Part shown: piece by piece, positions 19,586 through 30,467 of the stretch
Layout of the letters: every line of letters begins with the position of its first letter
Numbering within the stretch: the stretch's first letter is position 1
NCBI GenBank assembly: GCA_002786025.1
Contig: NHNW01000059.1
Location: 62,001-126,000 of the forward strand
Reading direction: 5' to 3'
Source: Zasmidium citrigriseum
Lineage: Eukaryota; Ascomycota; Dothideomycetes; Mycosphaerellales; Mycosphaerellaceae
DNA: 64,000 nt
Position numbers and translations under genes: made by a program
Notes under the pieces: model-generated
The model's database searches: none
Told to the model about the DNA's origin: nothing
The model's input: the letters and a program-made list of their open reading frames with translations, nothing else

Positions 19586-21427
19586 TCAGTGAGAGAACCG
19601 GAAGTCCAACCTCTTGGCCCCCTCGTCGGTAGTATTTTGAACATAATCCACCTTCTCCTCGCCCGACAACTTCGCCCAAGCTGCCTCTCGCCGTTTGTTT
19701 CTGGTGATGTAGTAGAATTTGACGAATACGAAAAGAACGATGTTGAAACAACATATCCCCAGCAACGTCCGGTTGCCACGGATGTAGTATGGCCTATCGT
19801 CTTCACGATAGATGTTCACGCCGATGATGTTGCCTGCCTGGACGAACATGTTGTAAAGAGCGGCGGAGACGGCTCTCGTGCGAACAGAATTGGAGTTTTT
19901 CGAGTTCCAGGCGACCAGGATGGCGTGACAGTATGGGTATGAAAGCAGCCCCGTGAGCAATGCGTAACGTACCCAGTCACCTGCTCCTTCGCCCAGACCA
20001 ACGAGCGCTGCCAGCCAGGGCAGAATCCAGAGATTCGAAGTCATGGAGACCAGAGATCGTTCATTGAGCCACTCCGAGATTTGAGAGATGATGAGCAGCT
20101 GTTCACGGTCAGTCAGACACCAGCTATTCGAGGGAAGTCCAACTTACATTGACACCAAACAGGAACTGCGATGGTATCGTCAACAGGTTGGCGTTGAATG
20201 TGCTGAAACCCATCTGGCGGAGAATGTAACTGAGGTAGTTCTTCGGCGGATTCGGTGGAATGTAGTTCGTCAAGCCGATCAAGTACAATGGCCAAAGCTG
20301 AAGCGTGTCAGCAAACGTTTTCGAGCACATGAGAGGAGGATCTCTTACATCGAAATCTTTCACGGCGCTCCAGAGGCGGCTGAGGTTCACTGCCTGCCGA
20401 TTGTTCATGCCGCCCTTATCTGGACTGTCCCGCAGCAGCCGATTAACAAGAATCTTCTCTTCGCGCTCAGTGAACCAGCCTTTCTTCCCACGGAGCCAGC
20501 CTTTCGTTTGGGTGATGCTCGGGGGCATTAGACCCCAAGATGCAATACCAACACAGCCGGTGATGATGCCTTCGATCATGAAAAGCCATCGCCAGCCAGC
20601 CATCCCGTGGGTACCTCGCATCTGGAGAATACCAGCCGCCAGGAACGAGCCCAGGATGTTGCAAGTGCTGAGAACCGTCCAGAACCACGACAGGCGGATT
20701 GGCAGCTCCTTGCTCTTGTACCAGTACGTGATGTACAGAACGGTGTCCGGAATGAAGCCACCCATCAGCAAGCCGAGCAGGCATCGACAGACGTAGTACC
20801 CGGCTTTATTCTTCAGCCCAGCTTGTGCAGCCGAGATGAGGGACCAGGCAAAGATGATGAAGGGAATCCACCTGTCGGGTCCCAATTTCTTGGAGATGAG
20901 TCCGGATGGGAGCTCCGCGGCTAGAAAGCTGAGCAGAAAGATGGTCTGGCCAGTATTGAAATCATTCGTGTTCATGCCCAGCTCTTCAAGCAGGTCGTCC
21001 GAAATGGCTATTGCAGGTCAGTACTTTGGCTTTGGTGGGATCTTCGACTCTCACATACCTCGATTGATGTTCCCACGGTTGAGATCTAGAGCCATGAACA
21101 TAATCCAGCACCAGATCATGATTCTCCAGTCAACCTGCGAACACGTCAGCTCGTCTCCGGATGAGTAGGAACCGACTGCCAAACCTTGCGCTTCAGCTTC
21201 TTCTCCTCCTCGGCAGACCACATTATCTCTGGATCGAAGCGATGCCGTCCCTCGTACTGCGCCTTCTTGTACACGTCTCGCCAGTACTCGGCCACCTTGG
21301 GATCGGCAAATATGTGGTTGCTATCCGAGCCATAGTCGCCTTGTACGAGCTCATCAGAGCGCAACGAAGACGATGAGCCCTCGGTGGAGCGGACGTTCAC
21401 ATCCGGATCTGTCTTCTGGGAGGCCAT
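19586..21427 (-). CDS. MFS transporter, anion:cation symporter family (allantoate/pantothenate type)
   Basis: Model complement(join(19586..20098, 20148..20297, 20349..21007, 21059..21134, 21185..21427)), 546 aa, four introns of 49-51 bp. The hydrophilic N-terminus (about 85 residues, Ser-rich) is followed by KVDWRIMIWCWIMFMALDLNR, the usual first helix of the Dal5/Tna1/Fen2 group, and by GWRWLFMIEGIITG, a hallmark loop of that family. About twelve transmembrane segments are expected at the plasma membrane. Substrates in this family are small organic acids or vitamins (allantoate, nicotinate, pantothenate, biotin precursors); which one cannot be told here. Confidence 0.9.
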
Positions 21428-22334
21428 GTCTGGTATCAGGCGGTAGTACCTTGAAACTCACACTCGCAGCATCTCGGCCCCAGGATTGAGTTTTATATCC
21501 TTATCGAAATGTCATGTGCCGGCCACATGGCGGATAGAGCAATCGCACGCCATCTACCAAGCACGGAGTGGCTGTCCTTTGTTGGCATGAGCACCTCATC
21601 CCCAGCAACAAATTCTTCTTCATGGCATTGGCAGTACGCTTGGCAGGTCGCTCAACAGCCTCGAGAGCCTGCAAGACTGCGTACAGTGGTGGTCTCGGTC
21701 TCAAGTCGTTTAGTCGCGATGCTGATGTCGTGATTTCCGCCAAGGTTTGCACGCCATTGGGATCCTGGGTCGTCGGCAAAGAACCTCATTCTGGCTGGCC
21801 GATAAGGAATTCTTCATGAGCAGAGGGACTGATTGGATCTCTTGATAGGATGCTCGTGCATTCTATGTTCTTTCATCGGGCTGTCGGGAATGCTGGTGAG
21901 CCGCATTGCCATGGACGTTGATTCGGCCGTCCGCTGGTCATGGTCGTATCCAATTTGATGGACTTGCTCTCGTACCCGGCGGATCTTACTCGATGGGAGC
22001 GAGACTTGATAGAAATGAGATGGAAAGATAAGTTGCTGATGATGTGAGGTGGTGAGAGAAGATTCGAGGCAAGGAAGGAGGTTTCATCCATTGTCCGTGC
22101 TCGTGCTTGCCCCCTGCAGGCCTAAGACTGAGACAGCGTCATCCCTGGATGTCACACAAAGTCTTCGAGGTCTCTCTTCTTCTAGCAAATACACCCAACT
22201 CGCATCGTACAGATGACGATGACACCCGATAGTGCTTTGTCGCTGCGAAATAGACCTGGCTCTCCTCCAGGCATCGACCGACCCATCTCGAACACGAAAG
22301 GCAGCCAGACTAGTCGAGGAGACCTCGATCCTGA
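21428..22334. other. intergenic, no gene seen
   Basis: About 900 bp between the MFS start and the DyP stop. It holds the MFS promoter and the DyP 3' end. Small open frames on both strands lack coding bias. Confidence 0.45.
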
Positions 22335-23434
22335 TCAAGAAGCAAGCCCGCTGAGAAACTCCGCACTGGGAGCAAAGAACGTCGTGCCGGTAACAGGCTT
22401 CGAGTAATCCAGGATCCGATCGTGCATGCCAGGAGGATCGCCCACAAACATTCTCTCGAGCATCTTCTCGATGACCCACAGTTTGCGAGAGTATCCAATG
22501 AAGTACGTCCCATACTCGCCAGCTGCCGGTGAGCCAAATGGCATATTGTCTCGCAAGATGTCATGCTCCACGCCATTCTCATCTTCAATGGTGGCGAGAG
22601 TCTTGTGGGCTTTCTGGCCAGATTTTGCGTCGTCGAGCTCCATATTCTCAAGCTTGGTGCGGCCAATCACTGCTTCTTGCTGCTCTACACTGAGCTTCTT
22701 CCAGGATGCCAAATCATGCAGGTACTTTTGCACGACGACATAGCTACCGTCGACGGCGGCTCCATCATCCTGCGTTGTCACGAACACGGCTTCTGACAGG
22801 TCGCCTCCAACAGGATTGGCCGTTCCATCCACAAGCCCAGGAGATCTCGAGCGTCGAAGTAACGAAGTCCAGTTGTCTCGTCGACCATCTTCACGGAATC
22901 GCCAAAGGAGTCCATGATCTGCCGCTCGGCCTCGAAGCAAAGATCCCTCCGGTCTGCCCTCAAGTGCAGCAGAACATCACCCGGAGTCGATACTGTGGCG
23001 TGCGTTTTGCCCTTCAGCACAGGCAAAGGGTGGAGTTCCTTCGGTCTCGGTCGGTCCGTTATTCTATCCCATGCATCGCTGCCAATCGCCACGGTACAGG
23101 CAAAGCGGGCCTTGTTATCTCGAAACCCAACATTCTTTACAAGGCCGCTGAGGCCGGTCAAAGTTGATCGGATGTCTTGGATAGCACTGGGAGAGTCACT
23201 AATCGAGAGGATCAGGAAGGTTGCGGATCGGGTGAGAGGTGCGTCGATGTGTTGCATTGCAACAGCAGAGGTACGATGAAATCCTCTGGCCTGTTGTTCT
23301 CGCCAATGTGGCACGAGATGAGGTCGAAGTTCAGGAAGAAAGCTTCTGGAAAAGCCAAGGTTGTACAGTGCTTCACGACCGCCGGAATGGATGGTCGACC
23401 GATGAGATAAGGATCTCACGAACGCCACCCACAT
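22335..23434 (-). pseudogene. DyP-type (dye-decolorizing) heme peroxidase, frameshifted
   Basis: Two frames together cover a full DyP peroxidase of about 366 residues. The N-terminal part runs from the ATG at 23434 to DARDLLG; the C-terminal part, in another frame, starts at VDGTANPVGG and ends at the stop at 22335. The switch falls at about 22832-22835, inside the catalytic GxxDG motif, where one base is missing and no intron can fit. Downstream motifs are intact: HDILRDNMPFG, GEYGTYFIGYSR and GDPPGMHDRILDY. The 60-residue N-terminal extension is Arg/Ser-rich with almost no acidic residues and ends RGFHRTSAV, like a mitochondrial presequence. It is either a recent pseudogene or a sequencing/assembly indel. 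Confidence 0.82.
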
Positions 23435-24194
23435 GTTGTGACACTGATGCAGATTTGCTGTCGAGAGCCTGAGGTCATAACCAACCAGAGCGGGTCTGTC
23501 GAGGAAGGATCGAAAGCTCGAAGCTCATCCTTGCTGTGAAACAGAGCACGAAGCTTACCAAAGGATTGCGTGGATCGCCGTTAAGACCTGCATATCCAGA
23601 GCTCAGCAGCTTTCGAACGCCATTGATTTGCTGGAAGAACTTCACTTCATTGACTGTGGTACTTCAAGATGCATGTGCCTGACATCTCTCCTGCCGTTTC
23701 ATCCTACGAGGGCATGTGGTACCAGGCAAGCCACATCGACGGGTCCAGCACCCAGGCCCACGCTGACGAAGAGCTCACGAAAGAGCTGCATTGTAAGCTG
23801 CCTCCTTCATCATAGTATCCATGGAACTTGCGGTCCGCAAAACAAGTTTCCCCGTTCCGCACTGGTTCCTCGACCGAGTACAGGCTCGGCCCCGATGCCG
23901 AAACGAGAGCCGAGCTCCTGATTGGTGGAGGTTTCCTGTCTTGATCTTATTGAGATAAAGAGACGAGTCAGCGTTTGCATAAACGGCAAGACATGGGTAC
24001 CGGTCAATGGCAACGATGCTTCGCGGAACTTGCGGAGCGATGCACAGAGGTCTCCACAATGTTGGCAGTGGCGGGGGCATGTTTGAATAGAGGGACGGCC
24101 CCGGACGCTGTTCAACCTCATCACTTCTTTGTGATCCATCTTCATCGCTACTTGGACTTGTCTCTACTCTGTCAAGAGACCTACCAGAGCAAAG
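23435..24194. other. divergent intergenic region, no gene seen
   Basis: About 760 bp between the divergent starts of the DyP gene and the sulfite-oxidase-like gene. It should contain both promoters. Open frames on both strands (for instance 23628-23921 and 23775-24326) show no family match or convincing codon use. Confidence 0.45.
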
Positions 24195-26024
24195 ATGGTG
24201 CCAGGCGTTCATGTCCCAGACGCCATTCCGCTGGAGACAAAGAATCGACCAGATGAGTGGAAGATCGAACAAGGTCTCCATGGTGGAAAACTGCCCTTTC
24301 TTGACCAGACTGGCGATGTCACCCAAGAGATATTGCCACGAGAATGGCCCAAGTTATGGAAAGATGAGGCTGCCATCGAGGCTGTTGGCGATCGCAACGA
24401 GCTGTTCAAGATAGAAAAGGAAGGCTGGAAGGGGCAAGTCAGCATCCAAGATTTCTCTCACCACACAAGCGACTGACCTGTGCTTGTAGCTACGTTGAAT
24501 GGGAGAACTACCCCGAGAAGAAAGAGAAAGCACACAAGATCCTCAAGTCTCAGAACTTCCCGCCGAATCCCGAGTTCCAGATGGGTCCGATCCCAGATAC
24601 TAATCCCGTGCTTCCTGGGACTCACTGGAAGATGTGGCATCACGCTATTGCTGGAGAGCTCATGACTGTTCCTGAGGACAGCTGGTCGACGGTTCTGAAG
24701 GAGAAACATCCTGAGATGTTGCATCTGCTCCAGTTCCCTTACAACGGCGAGCCACCAAAGAGACTCACGACTGCCAAGGCCATCACGCCGAATGATTTGC
24801 ATTTTGTGAGAAATCATGGAGGCATTCCGCTGATTGATGAGGAGAAGTTTAGTAAGTCTGAATTGCCATCACTAGAGATGTGTTGAGGTTGCCGGCTAAC
24901 GACGGATAGCCCTCGACATCGACGGCCTCGTCAACAACCCACAGACGTTCACAATGAAAGACCTCATGGACGAGAACAAGTTTCCACGTGTGAAAAAGAT
25001 GATCACCATGCAATGCTCAGGTACTCGTAGAATTGAACAAATCCTCCAGTATGCCGGGCAAGGTGATGAAGTTCCCCAAGCACCCTGGGCCGAAGGAGCA
25101 ATCGGCAACGCTGAATACGTCGGCATCAGCCTAAAGAAAGTCATCAAAGCCTGCGGCGGTTTGAAAGATAAGGGCAAGCACCTTGAGTTCTACGGTGCTG
25201 ATACCTATTTCAAAGACGACGAGGTTATGAACTATGTTGTCTCCGTCCCGTGGAGCAAGGTCAAAGCTAACGAAGTCCTCCTCTGCTGGGAAATGAACGG
25301 CGAACGTCTTCCTGCCATCCACGGCTTCCCACTTCGTGTGATGGTCATGGGCTACATCGGCGCCCGCGGAGTCAAATGGCTCTACCGTATCAAAGCCATC
25401 GAGAACCCCAGCCTTGCACCAGTCCAGTCGAAGGAGTACCTGTACTTCAACCAGCAAGTCGGCAAGCACAATCAACGCCCTACCGACGGAATCCAGATCC
25501 AGGAGATGCCTGTCAGCTCCGCCATAATGTCACCATGGCAAAATCAGGTTGTCATCCATAACGGTAGCATCCACTGCAAAGGGTGGGCGTACTCCGGCGG
25601 AGGTCGCTGGCCCGAACGAGTCGAGCTCTCTGCCGATGGAGGTTTCAGCTGGTACGCCGTGCCGCTCGAGAACATGTCCAAGAAGCACAAATTCGCCTGG
25701 CGGATCTGGGAGATGGATCTTCCTTGCGACGTTGAAGGTTGGGTCGAGGTTGTCTGTCGTACGTGGGACAACTCACTCAATACCCAGCCTTTGACCGTCC
25801 GAGCAGCCTGGAACTGGGGACTTCATGTCACGAGCTCCGCGCATAGGGTCAAGGTCTATAGTATCAACAAAACAAGACCGTTGACTCAGAAGAAGCTGGC
25901 CATGTTCGAGAAGACGGGGAGTCCATTGGCGCCGATTACCTGGCCGGAGGAGTTTCAGACGCAGAGCTGGGAGGATTATAAGAAGTTCTGGGAAGAGCAT
26001 GATCCAAGGGATGTTGATGATTGA
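24195..26024 (+). CDS. sulfite oxidase-like molybdopterin enzyme
   Basis: Model join(24195..24433, 24490..24851, 24910..26024), 571 aa. The Moco domain shows the molybdenum-ligand cysteine in MITMQCSGTRR, the cofactor stretch HGFPLRVMVMGYIGARGVKWL and the dimerisation-domain motif WAYSGGGRWPERVELSADGG. There is no heme-b5 or FAD/NAD domain, so it is not nitrate reductase and must use a separate electron acceptor. The first 190 residues form an extension without recognisable domain. Intron 1 has a GC donor (GCAAGT) with a GACTGAC branch point and TAG acceptor; no GT donor in the right phase exists nearby. Expected role is oxidation of sulfite or a related sulfur/nitrogen oxide; location is not evident. 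Confidence 0.9.
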
Positions 26025-26255
26025 AAGGTTTGATATCAAAGGCTTCGAGAAATGTTGCTTCCAGGTGCATGCACGAAGCAAGATATACAATGACAGAGAT
26101 AACAGGTCACGGTCCTCGATCCTCTTCTCCAACTGTCAGTATTCGTCTAATGTCCCTCAGTCTTCCAAGTCTCCATCACATGCCAGACTCTCGCCTTCAT
26201 CAATGATCAAAGAACTTTCGCTTCCAACAAATCAGGACACAGAATCACTCAAACA

Positions 26256-26349
26256 TCGGTTATGGTGTAATGGCTAGCATTTGCGGCTCTCAAAGATGAC
26301 TTCTCATCTCTAGAACCTGCAAGATCGGGGTTCGATCCCCCGTAACCGA
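26256..26349 (+). tRNA. tRNA-Glu(CTC), intron-containing
   Basis: A full cloverleaf can be drawn. Acceptor arms TCGGTTA/TAACCGA pair 7 of 7. The T arm is CGGGG/CCCCG with loop TTCGATC. The anticodon stem is TGCGG/CTGCA with one G-U pair and loop C-T-CTC-A-C. The anticodon CTC at 26289-26291 reads GAG (Glu), and the body resembles yeast tRNA-Glu (GTGTAAtGGCTA D loop). A 23-nt intron lies at about 26293-26315, one base 3' of the anticodon as usual for nuclear tRNA introns. Confidence 0.93.
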
Positions 26350-26352
26350 ATC

Positions 26353-26357
26353 TTTTT
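26353..26357 (+). terminator. RNA polymerase III terminator
   Basis: A run of five T residues begins four bases after the last paired base of the tRNA, the standard Pol III stop signal. Confidence 0.8.
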
Positions 26358-27320
26358 GCATTTCTTGTGGCTTTCAAATCGTTCGATATATAACAGTCTC
26401 TAATTTTGTCCGTTGACTTCTTTTTGGCGTCTGATAAATGTCCGTCATGTGCGTCATCACGTGCAAGTCTTGGCAGGGGATTGCCACCTCGTTCTTGCCT
26501 CCAAGCTTCCTTCTTTCATCTAGATTCTACATCTATCAACAACGCGTTCAATTCCATCGAAATAGCAACCACCCGCATCGTATATGGAAGCATCAATGCT
26601 AGCGGCTGCAGCTTTACGCAACTGCTGTTCCCTCAGATGCCTTGCATTCACTTGAGGTTCTCCTTGGCTTTGGTTGGCTCGAAGCTTAAGCGGTGCACTA
26701 TGCCGGCTTGAGAAGGTACAATTCATCATGCGGCTGAATATGAATTTTCAGCTGAGCAGCCCTATGGAGTACAAGCAATTGCGGCGGATGAGGATGCAGA
26801 TCTGCTGACTGTGTTGGGCGATGGGATGGAGGCCAGCAGGGATAGAAGATCTCCACGCAACTTGCGCAGGAGACGACGGACAAATGACGATGAGGCCTTC
26901 ACTACTGGACTTGAAATCGAATATCGTTGCGACCAGAGTGCCGAAGAGTCGCTATCGAATTTCTGCTTGAAACTCCGATCTGGGACTGTCGAAGTGTATC
27001 AAGTCTGGCATCGTGGGCTAATGGACCAGGGCTTCAACCTCAAACTGTGGTTGAATTGGCGAGAAATTCGACACAAGGCACTTTGATTGGAGAACAGGCG
27101 CGAATACTTGGGTGTGGTCAGCGCAACCTTGCGTACTCCTCACGCTGCTAGCATGGCTGCAAGCACCATGCCTGCGAAACTGGCTGTCAAGCCCTGCGAC
27201 ACGTAAACCTTGTCGAGAGATCCGATCATCCGATGATATTCGAGAACATCGAAATTCGAAAGTGGCATTTCTATTCTGGATTGCTCTCCTTTTCCTTCTC
27301 CATCACCACATTACACAGGA
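26358..27320. other. upstream region of the NRPS-like gene, no gene seen
   Basis: About 960 bp. A frame at 26811-27086 (91 aa, Arg-rich) is the longest in the plus direction but has no start context or codon bias that I trust. The region probably carries the NRPS-like promoter; the 100 bases before the ATG are pyrimidine-rich (ctctcctttt near 27284). Confidence 0.4.
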
Positions 27321-30300
27321 ATGTCGTCCATTGCGGAATCTATCAGGAGCACGAGTGTTGAGGACTTGCCGGATTTACCATTGCCGACTTTCATCGATGC
27401 GATAGCTGACCGAGAGCCAGACCGTGTCTTTGCGGAAGTTCTGACTGCTACGGGTTCGAAGTACTCCAGCAGGCTGGTAACACTCAGCCAGCTGGCCAAC
27501 GCAGCAGACGAAGCGGCACGCTGGCTTGATGAACAATTCGGGAAAGATGCACTACCAACGACTCTCGCTTTCATGGCGCCGCCTTCCGACATACGGTACC
27601 TCTTTTACATGCTGGGTGCCGTAAAGTCGGGACGGCTGGCTTTCTTTCCCTCGCCACGCAATGATGTTCAGGCACATTGCTCGCTATTTGACGAATACAA
27701 ATGCTGTACGCTACTACTTCCTCGCAAGAGTCCTCTACATGACACAATGCGGCCGGTCATCGAAAGGCTTGCACTGAACGTCGTAGAGATTCCTGGCCTG
27801 CATTTCTTCCTCTCAGGAACCGTCAAGCCGTACCATTGGACGCCCTCGGTAGAGAGCGACTTCAGACTCGAACCTCTTGTTGGACTACATACCTCGGGGA
27901 GTACCGGAATTCCAAAGCCTGTCTTGATCAAGCATGGCAACTCAACCGCGATGCAACATTGGAGACGAACTCAAGAACATGGCCATGGCAGTATTCATTT
28001 TACCCACTGGGAGGACAAGACGATTCTCGTAGCGTTGCCTCTATTTCACTTGGCGGCCATCAACATCTTGATCGCGGCCCTGCAGAACAATATATTTGTT
28101 GTCTTTCCTCCGACTGGTCTGGGTCCTCTGAGTGCCGACATCGTCAGCGATATTCTGGAACATGCGAATATTGATGTGCTGGTCACCTCGCCCTCGATTC
28201 TGGCTGAAATGGCATCTGATCTCAAACTTCTCAAGACCTTCTCCCAGGTGGGCGCAGTAGCTTACGGTGGCGGACCACTTCCAAGAGTTGCCGGCGATCT
28301 CATCACTCGACAATGCCATCTTCTCAATTTCATCGGAATGTCAGAGACCGGCATCTTGCCATGTGAGCTGGTCAGACAGCAGGACTGGCAATACATCAAA
28401 TTCTCACCGATGCTTGGGATTGAGATGAGACCCTACGCAGACGGTCTCTACGAGCTCTTCTTCGTCCGAAACGAGGCGTATGTCGACTTCCAGGTACCGT
28501 TCTTCACCTTTCCAGAAGTTGATGAGTATACCACCAAAGACCTCTTCAGCCAGCATCCTACCAAGCCAGATCTTTGGATGTGGCAGGGCCGGACAGACGA
28601 CATCATCGTATATTCAACTGGCGAGAAGTTTAATCCTACCTCAATGGAAGATGCTCTGAACGGCAACCCTAGCGTGAAGACTGCGCTTGTCTGCGGCGAC
28701 GGCAAGACTCATTCGGCTTTGATCGTCGAGCCACAAGCGGCGCCAGGAGATTCCGTTTCGTCTTCCGATGTCATCGAGAGGATTTGGCCCCATATCAAGC
28801 AAGTCAACGCAAGTAACCTCCAACATGCTCGAATTCTCAAGGAGATGATCTTGGTGACTGATCCTAATCGGCCCTTGCCAAGAGCCGGCAAGGGCACAGT
28901 GCAGCGGAAAGCTGCTTTGATGATGTATGAGAACGAATTGGAGCAGCTCTACTCTACTGAGCCACGAGAGTCAAAGCGGAGGAGTGACTCTGTCATTCAA
29001 AGCGAAGACCTGGACGAGCAGCTTCTCACTCAACAAATACTAGACATCTTGGAGCGCTCATCTGGTCTGCGGCTACAGCCTGACGACAACTTCTTCGCCG
29101 CCGGTTTGGACTCTTTGGGTGTCACATCGATTCTCCGCAGCCTCCGCAAGCTGGTTATGTTCCATGGAGACCAACGACCCCTCGACGCAAAGATGGTGTA
29201 TGACTTTCCGACTGCTCTATCCCTTGCCCGGTACATATCCGGCGGCGAGCCTGAAATCGATCACCACGACCTCATGCAAGAGCTTTTCGAGAGATACACT
29301 TCCGACCTTCCTGTCACAGCTCGAGAGCCGCATCCCTACGACGAGAGACAAAAGACTATCATGCTGACCGGATCTACTGGATCATTTGGGACATATTTGT
29401 TGGATACCTTGCTTCACGATGACACTGTCGCGCATGTAATCTGCCTCAATCGAAGAGACAATGCCGAGGAGATTCAGCTCCGATCTTTGAAGGCGAAAGG
29501 CTTGTCTACAGATTTGCGGAGTACGACCTTGACCTTTGCAACAGCGGATTTCTCTAAGCAGTACCTTGGCGTAGGCATCGACCTCTACAGAGATCTTCTG
29601 AGGGATGTCACGCACATCGTTCACAATGCGTGGGAGGTCAACTTCAACATGCCGCTCCAGCAATTTGACAGGCCGCATATCTGTGGTGTGCGTCAGCTCG
29701 TGGACTTTTCAGCCCGTTCAGCACACGGCGCCATGATCATTTTCATCTCGTCAATCGGCGTTGTATCAACGTTCGACCAGGTAGAAGGTCATGACATTGA
29801 GCGGAGCGTACCTGAGACGATCATTGAGGACTGGTCTGTCGCGGGCACTGAAAGTGGATATGGCCAGTCGAAGCTCATCGGAGAGAGGATACTGGCTGCC
29901 GCCGCCCAGGATGCCAACGTCCCTTGCGCTATCGTCAGAGTCGGCCAGCTCGCAGGCTCATCGACTGGCAAGGGAAAATGGCAAAAGCACGAGTGGCTAC
30001 CCAGCCTTGTGATATCATCCAAATACCTGGGCACTCTGCCAGCAACGCTCGGCAGCTTCGACGTCGTAGACTGGATTCCAATCGACCTCGCCGCCACAAT
30101 CGTAAACGAATTCCTCCACGACGCCTCCGAACACCTACACGAAGTCCCCGACCACCCCTTGGTATACCATGCCATGAACCCCAAGAAAACAACCTGGGAC
30201 GCCCTCCTCCCCTCAATGCAACCCTACCTAGGCGTCTGGAAAGTCGTGCCCTCCTACGACTGGGTCCGCGCACTCTCAGAATCTGAAGACAAGACCTCCG

Positions 30301-30467
30301 CCGAGAATCCCGCAGGCAAGCTCCTGTCCTTCTACAAAACGCTCGTGGATTCCGATATGCAAGTGCCCCTAGATACGACGGAAAGCGAAAAGGCGAGCCC
30401 GACGCTGGCGGGGTTGGAGGCGATTAATGGGGAGATGTTTGGAAAGTGGCTGCGAAAATGGGTTTGA
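27321..30467 (+). CDS. NRPS-like enzyme: adenylation - carrier - thioester reductase
   Basis: Single exon, 1048 aa. Domain order is: AMP-binding/adenylation (about 20-540) with core motifs LHTSGSTGIPKPV, YGGGPLP, GMSETG and GRTDDIIVYSTGEKFNPT; phosphopantetheine carrier (about 570-645) with the attachment serine in FFAAGLDSLGVTSI; and thioester reductase (about 675-1048) with nucleotide motif MLTGSTGSFGTYLL and YGQSK carrying the catalytic Tyr/Lys. There is no condensation domain. Enzymes of this architecture activate one carboxylic acid, load it on the carrier and release it as aldehyde or alcohol. The substrate is unknown. No polyketide synthase, P450 or regulator lies beside it, so it looks stand-alone. 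It lacks introns, unusual for this window. Confidence 0.92.
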   Translation: MSSIAESIRSTSVEDLPDLPLPTFIDAIADREPDRVFAEVLTATGSKYSSRLVTLSQLANAADEAARWLDEQFGKDALPTTLAFMAPPSDIRYLFYMLGAVKSGRLAFFPSPRNDVQAHCSLFDEYKCCTLLLPRKSPLHDTMRPVIERLALNVVEIPGLHFFLSGTVKPYHWTPSVESDFRLEPLVGLHTSGSTGIPKPVLIKHGNSTAMQHWRRTQEHGHGSIHFTHWEDKTILVALPLFHLAAINILIAALQNNIFVVFPPTGLGPLSADIVSDILEHANIDVLVTSPSILAEMASDLKLLKTFSQVGAVAYGGGPLPRVAGDLITRQCHLLNFIGMSETGILPCELVRQQDWQYIKFSPMLGIEMRPYADGLYELFFVRNEAYVDFQVPFFTFPEVDEYTTKDLFSQHPTKPDLWMWQGRTDDIIVYSTGEKFNPTSMEDALNGNPSVKTALVCGDGKTHSALIVEPQAAPGDSVSSSDVIERIWPHIKQVNASNLQHARILKEMILVTDPNRPLPRAGKGTVQRKAALMMYENELEQLYSTEPRESKRRSDSVIQSEDLDEQLLTQQILDILERSSGLRLQPDDNFFAAGLDSLGVTSILRSLRKLVMFHGDQRPLDAKMVYDFPTALSLARYISGGEPEIDHHDLMQELFERYTSDLPVTAREPHPYDERQKTIMLTGSTGSFGTYLLDTLLHDDTVAHVICLNRRDNAEEIQLRSLKAKGLSTDLRSTTLTFATADFSKQYLGVGIDLYRDLLRDVTHIVHNAWEVNFNMPLQQFDRPHICGVRQLVDFSARSAHGAMIIFISSIGVVSTFDQVEGHDIERSVPETIIEDWSVAGTESGYGQSKLIGERILAAAAQDANVPCAIVRVGQLAGSSTGKGKWQKHEWLPSLVISSKYLGTLPATLGSFDVVDWIPIDLAATIVNEFLHDASEHLHEVPDHPLVYHAMNPKKTTWDALLPSMQPYLGVWKVVPSYDWVRALSESEDKTSAENPAGKLLSFYKTLVDSDMQVPLDTTESEKASPTLAGLEAINGEMFGKWLRKWV

